From the NCBI GenBank assembly GCA_031552355.1, contig JAVBMO010000156.1, positions 1 to 9,914 of the forward strand: a stretch of 9,914 nucleotides of DNA, read 5' to 3'. Under the pieces are notes generated by a model. That model searched no databases, was not told where the DNA came from, and saw only the letters and a program-made list of their open reading frames with translations. This document shows positions 7,410-9,914 of this stretch, one piece after another. The first letter of the stretch is position 1. The number at the start of each line of letters is the position of its first letter. Both the position numbers and the translations under genes were made by a program. The DNA comes from JAVBMO01 sp031552355 (GTDB taxonomy: Bacteria > Bacteroidota > Bacteroidia > Bacteroidales > P3).

Positions 7410-7835
7410 TTACTTTAAATTCTTCTTATACTCAACAATAGCCAACACATCTTTGAGTTGTTCTTGTCGAGTAATGCTGATAATCAACGGAATTAATCGA
7501 CCAATACGTTTGCTTGCGGCAAAGTCATCTTTGATTTGTTCGGCAATGGGTAGAACTACAATATCTTCTGAATTCTTTTCGGTAAAGAAGAATGTTGTTT
7601 TAAAAAACTGATTCCAAACAGACAACCACAAAACTGTCTTTTTCTTTTGACAGACTTTGCATAGCCACGATTTTCCGTCTTTGTAATAACTCCATTCGAG
7701 GGTCAATCCGTCGTTTGTTAAAGACGTTACAAAATCCTCATAAGCAGTGAAACTCTTGCCAAGTGCTTGTTTCAAAACTTCTTCGGTAGGAAAAATGTCC
7801 TGTTCCCATAATAATTGTTGGTCTATTGCTAACAC
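7410..7835 (-). CDS. DUF3788 family protein
   Basis: A 141-aa cytoplasmic protein of unknown function. It fits the DUF3788 pattern: FPTEEVLKQALGKSFTAYEDF (15-35), then EWSYYKDGKSWLCKVCQKKKTVLWLSVW (47-74), a FFKTTFFFTEK segment (77-87) and IGRLIPLIISI (111-121). There is no Met codon inside the frame, so GTG at 7835 is the only reasonable start. It overlaps the end of the GNAT gene by 7 bp, which indicates coupled translation. Many relatives are annotated only by domain number; no activity can be assigned. Confidence 0.8.
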   Translation of the reverse strand: MLAIDQQLLWEQDIFPTEEVLKQALGKSFTAYEDFVTSLTNDGLTLEWSYYKDGKSWLCKVCQKKKTVLWLSVWNQFFKTTFFFTEKNSEDIVVLPIAEQIKDDFAASKRIGRLIPLIISITRQEQLKDVLAIVEYKKNLK

Positions 7836-8353
7836 AAGCTAATTGTTCCTTCCTTGCCTTTCAGTGTATTAGGCACTAATTCTTTTACCATTACATATTT
7901 ATCTTCAAAACCATTAACATTTTTGATTCCATGCTGAACCGTTTCCACAAAGCCGAACCGTTTGTAATATTCGGGGTCGCCAACCAAAAATACAGCAGCG
8001 TAACCCATTTCCAATGCCCGTTTCGTACTTTCGTTGATTAGTGCAGAACCAATACCTTGGTTACGATACTCCAACAAAACAGAAACCGGTGCCAACAAAA
8101 GCGCTTCGAATAATCCGGCGAGGCATTGCATCTGAATTTTCGTCAGCATAATGTGCCCGATTAATCTCCCTTTATATTCAGCAACCAAAGCCAGTTCCGG
8201 AATGTAATTTTGTCCGTTTCGCAATTGCACAGCGAAATCCTGTTCATCGCCGTCCGATACCTTGGCTGTTTTAAATGCCGTTTCGATAAGGCGGTAAATT
8301 TCCTCAAAATCACGTTCCGTTTCCGGCCTAATATTTATATCGGTTTTATTCAT
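7829..8353 (-). CDS. GNAT-family N-acetyltransferase (YhbS-like)
   Basis: A 174-aa acetyl-CoA-dependent acetyltransferase. The N-terminus IRPETERDFEEIYRLIETAF (8-27) is the usual GNAT opening. LALVAEYKGRLIGHIMLT (54-71) forms the central strands. The acetyl-CoA loop is VSVLLEYRNQGIGSALI (90-106), with QGIGSA as the pyrophosphate-binding turn. GDPEYYKRFGF (125-135) is typical of the YhbS group. Substrate unknown. ATG at 8353 is chosen; a GTG one codon upstream is also possible. It overlaps the preceding small gene by 8 bp and the DUF3788 gene by 7 bp. Confidence 0.9.
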   Translation of the reverse strand: MNKTDINIRPETERDFEEIYRLIETAFKTAKVSDGDEQDFAVQLRNGQNYIPELALVAEYKGRLIGHIMLTKIQMQCLAGLFEALLLAPVSVLLEYRNQGIGSALINESTKRALEMGYAAVFLVGDPEYYKRFGFVETVQHGIKNVNGFEDKYVMVKELVPNTLKGKEGTISLC

Positions 8354-8537
8354 CACTGTTAAGCGCAGTTTTGTTTTCTTTTCTGTTATATTGTTTTTTA
8401 CTTTTATGAATTTTCTTCACAGCTTTCCAACCAGTATTTTCAGATAATTCCATTTCGCGGTCGGCTTTGCGGATGGCTTTCATGAAATCTGCCTTTCTTA
8501 TTTTCAATACTTTTTCCTTTTTCTTTCGCTTTTTCAT
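8346..8537 (-). CDS. Small highly basic protein of unknown function (63 aa)
   Basis: More than a third of the 63 residues are Lys or Arg, starting with MKKRKKKEKVLKIRKADFMK. A central KADREMELSENTGWKAV region suggests one amphipathic helix. There is no signal peptide or membrane segment. The gene overlaps the 131-aa gene by an ATGA junction and the GNAT gene by 8 bp, which strongly supports a real translated gene. The charge would suit nucleic-acid or ribosome binding, but that is inference only. I do not recognise a named family. Confidence 0.7.
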   Translation of the reverse strand: MKKRKKKEKVLKIRKADFMKAIRKADREMELSENTGWKAVKKIHKSKKQYNRKENKTALNSDE

Positions 8538-8929
8538 AAATCTGTTTTCGCGTTCAAAAGACTTTCAATTTCTTTTAATTTTTCTTCAACTTCAAAAGAA
8601 AATGTCGGACTGTTTTCCTGAATAAAAAACAAGAGTTCTTTTGCTTTTTGAAGGAATGCAAAGTCTTTATAATGAAAATAACTTTCCATCAATAATTCCG
8701 CTGTTAGTTGTAATCGGGAAAATTTTGTTTTTGCATCTTCCTCTTTTTTAGTCTCTTGCGTTAAATCAACAGTTAAAATATTATTTTCTTCCAAATTGAG
8801 AGAAAAGTAGGCTTCTTGCAGCAGTATTTCAGCTTTTTCAAGTTGCAATTCTTTGCGCAAACCAATCATTCGGGCTATCAACACAGCCAAATCTTCCAAT
8901 TGTTTCAACAGAAAATCAGATTTATACAT
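8534..8929 (-). CDS. Helical protein of unknown function (131 aa)
   Basis: Mostly predicted alpha-helix: an N-terminal helix (MYKSDFLLKQLEDLAVLIARMI, shown to residue 22), a second helix (LEKAEILLQEAYFSL, 30-44), an acidic-basic linker with QETKKEEDAKTKF (58-70), then two more helices up to the C-terminus. The paired helices with small-residue spacing recall TPR-like packing, but no motif is decisive. It is soluble, with no signal peptide. It starts inside the end of tetR (8-bp overlap) and ends in an ATGA overlap with the next gene, so it is translationally coupled to both. A partner or effector of the TetR regulator is possible; not recognised by name. Confidence 0.75.
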   Translation of the reverse strand: MYKSDFLLKQLEDLAVLIARMIGLRKELQLEKAEILLQEAYFSLNLEENNILTVDLTQETKKEEDAKTKFSRLQLTAELLMESYFHYKDFAFLQKAKELLFFIQENSPTFSFEVEEKLKEIESLLNAKTDL

Positions 8930-9536
8930 AATCGTTTTTGAGTTTAATTGAATTCATCACAAAATCTGTGATTGCAATTTTTCGTTCATTCATAAAAAAT
9001 GCCACATCGAATTGATTTTCACCCAAAACACGTTCCAAAACAGGATATCCCAAAAATGGGAACAGACACATGGACACAATATTGATAAACAATTCCATAG
9101 GTTCTATTTTTCGAATAGTTCCATTGTCAATTTCTTCCTGAATTTGCTTTTGAAAAAAAGCCATGAATGTTTGAATGCCGTCCAAAAATTCAGCATTGAG
9201 TAAGGTTTCGGCGTCACGGTTTACCTCCATCAAAACAAAAAGAGGCAGTTTGGGGCTTTGCGAAACATTGTCCAAGATAAAAGAGACCAATAATTCTATT
9301 TTTTCGCGCAATGACAAATTTTCATTATTTCCTTCAATGGCATTTTTCAACAATTCACCATAAATTTCTAAAAAAATCTGTTGAAAAAGATTTTCCTTTG
9401 AGCGGAAATAGTAGTTTACCATAGCAATATTTACGCCTGCATCGTTCGAAATATCGCGGATGGAAGTGCCTTCGTATCCCTTTTTCAGAAAGTTTTGCTT
9501 TGCCGATTCTATTATTTTTCTTTGAATATCATTCAT
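8922..9536 (-). CDS. TetR-family transcriptional regulator
   Basis: A 204-aa repressor-type protein of normal family length. The N-terminal helix-turn-helix is clear: IESAKQNFLKKGYEGTSIRDI (9-29) followed by DAGVNIAMVNYYFRSKENLFQQIF (32-55), with the NYYF recognition-helix end that is typical of TetR. The rest is a helical ligand-binding and dimerisation domain whose ligand cannot be read from the sequence. It is the first gene of the minus-strand unit and divergent from an exported-protein gene at 9805, so it probably regulates itself and that gene. Start ATG 9536, about 50 nt downstream of a strong promoter match. Confidence 0.93.
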   Translation of the reverse strand: MNDIQRKIIESAKQNFLKKGYEGTSIRDISNDAGVNIAMVNYYFRSKENLFQQIFLEIYGELLKNAIEGNNENLSLREKIELLVSFILDNVSQSPKLPLFVLMEVNRDAETLLNAEFLDGIQTFMAFFQKQIQEEIDNGTIRKIEPMELFINIVSMCLFPFLGYPVLERVLGENQFDVAFFMNERKIAITDFVMNSIKLKNDYV

Positions 9537-9557
9537 TTAGAGTAGCTGAATAGCTGT

Positions 9558-9576
9558 TTTAAATAAATATTTTAAA
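9558..9576. promoter_or_regulatory. Possible TetR operator between promoter and tetR start
   Basis: Two TTTAAA half-sites (9558-9563 and 9571-9576) are separated by 7 nt in a roughly symmetric 19-bp stretch. The site lies just downstream of the predicted tetR transcription start, a usual place for autorepression. The region is A+T-rich, so chance symmetry is a real possibility. Confidence 0.25.
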
Positions 9577-9589
9577 TGAGTGTTTAATG

Positions 9590-9620
9590 CAAAGATAAGG
9601 AAATTTAATAAAGATTCAAA
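9590..9620 (-). promoter_or_regulatory. Bacteroidota-type promoter for the tetR operon
   Basis: On the minus strand, TTTG (9620-9617) is followed after exactly 19 nt by TATCTTTG (9597-9590). This is a full match to the Bacteroidota consensus TTTG-N19-21-TAnnTTTG. It predicts transcription starting near 9584, with a leader of about 45-50 nt before the ATG at 9536. Confidence 0.7.
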
Positions 9621-9629
9621 TATTTTGTT

Positions 9630-9641
9630 TATGTTAACATA
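9630..9641. promoter_or_regulatory. Palindromic candidate operator TATGTTAACATA
   Basis: A perfect 12-bp palindrome lies just upstream of the -33 element of the tetR promoter and about 60 nt upstream of the promoter candidate for the plus-strand gene. A TetR dimer could bind here. The symmetry is exact, but no second copy was found in the region. Confidence 0.35.
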
Positions 9642-9702
9642 GAATTTTATTGGATTTTTTCCTAAATAGGCTCTCAATTCCAAGAAAAATTTATAGCGAT
9701 GT

Positions 9703-9734
9703 TTTGTTTTTCTCAAAAAAAAATGTAATATTTG
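9703..9734 (+). promoter_or_regulatory. Possible Bacteroidota-type promoter for the divergent plus-strand gene
   Basis: TTTG (9703-9706) lies 19 nt before TAATATTTG (9726-9734). The second part has one extra base between TA and TTTG compared with TAnnTTTG, so the match is imperfect. It would give a leader of about 65 nt. A small hairpin, CAACC-TTTT-GGTTG (9744-9757), falls near the predicted start of the transcript. Confidence 0.45.
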
Positions 9735-9804
9735 CAACTTATTCAACCTTTTGGTTGTCTAATTATAAGAAACTATTAAAAGTTTAATTTAAAAACATTT
9801 CAAC

Positions 9805-9914
9805 ATGAAAAAGTTCTTATTCTTGAGCATTTTATTAGCGAGTTTTTCTTTCGCTTCTTTTGCTCAAAAAGGTTATTTTCCATGTAGTGAATACAAGTTC
9901 GACACAATAAAAGT
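9805..9914 (+). CDS. Exported protein of unknown function, N-terminal fragment cut by window edge
   Basis: Only 36 complete codons are visible. The start MKKFLFLSILLASFSFASFAQK is a clear Sec signal peptide: a positive N-region, a hydrophobic core and a likely signal peptidase I cut after SFA before Gln21, a pattern common in Bacteroidota. No lipobox cysteine is present; the Cys in FPCSEY is about residue 27, too late to be one. The mature part visible, QKGYFPCSEYKFDTIK, is too short to assign a family; secreted alpha/beta hydrolases of this phylum are one guess at low confidence. It is divergent from tetR and may be its target. Confidence 0.8.
   Translation, partial: MKKFLFLSILLASFSFASFAQKGYFPCSEYKFDTIK

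Noticed and set aside
9537..9746. Minus-strand open frame of 69 codons just upstream of tetR
   Set aside because: It covers both promoter candidates and the palindromes of the divergent region. Its residue content follows the A+T-rich DNA and no family features are seen.

Overview
The window looks like chromosomal DNA of a Bacteroidota bacterium, probably an anaerobic or gut-type member. The A+T-rich sequence, the two promoter candidates of the Bacteroidota kind (TTTG, about 19 nt, then TAnnTTTG) and the protein types all point that way (RhuM-Fic fusion, DUF3788, a giant acyl-CoA dehydratase activase-like protein, a Bacteroidota-type RAYT transposase). The species cannot be named from the sequence.

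Layout. Nearly everything is on the minus strand, so the window reads as one long co-directional string transcribed from right to left. From about 9.6 kb down to 4.6 kb the order is: a TetR-family regulator, a 131-aa helical protein, a 63-aa very basic protein, a GNAT acetyltransferase, a DUF3788 protein, a RhuM-Fic (Doc-like) protein, the fluoride channel CrcB and a polytopic GT39-like glycosyltransferase. Adjacent genes overlap by 4-8 bp or are 5-12 bp apart, as expected for one transcription unit. A good promoter candidate lies upstream of tetR.

The glycosyltransferase is followed by a small mobile unit: a REP-associated tyrosine transposase (RAYT, IS200-like HuH family) with three related palindromes sharing the core GTTGCA-N-TGCAAC. 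One is in the leader, one is a 61-bp perfect inverted repeat inside the transposase reading frame, and one lies across the stop codon of the transposase. The last also contains the likely start codon of the next gene. That gene fills positions 1-3997 and runs off the left edge. It encodes at least 1332 residues: two BadF/HgdC-type activase domains, a DUF2229 region and an HgdB-like region.

At the right end a plus-strand gene begins at 9805. It encodes an exported protein cut by the window edge and is divergent from tetR. The 268-bp region between them holds promoters for both directions and palindromes that could be TetR operators.

The most interesting region is 3986-4628, where mobile palindromes have entered coding sequence and appear to be part of the start of a large metabolic gene. 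A second, unrelated perfect 27-bp palindrome lies inside the RhuM-Fic gene.
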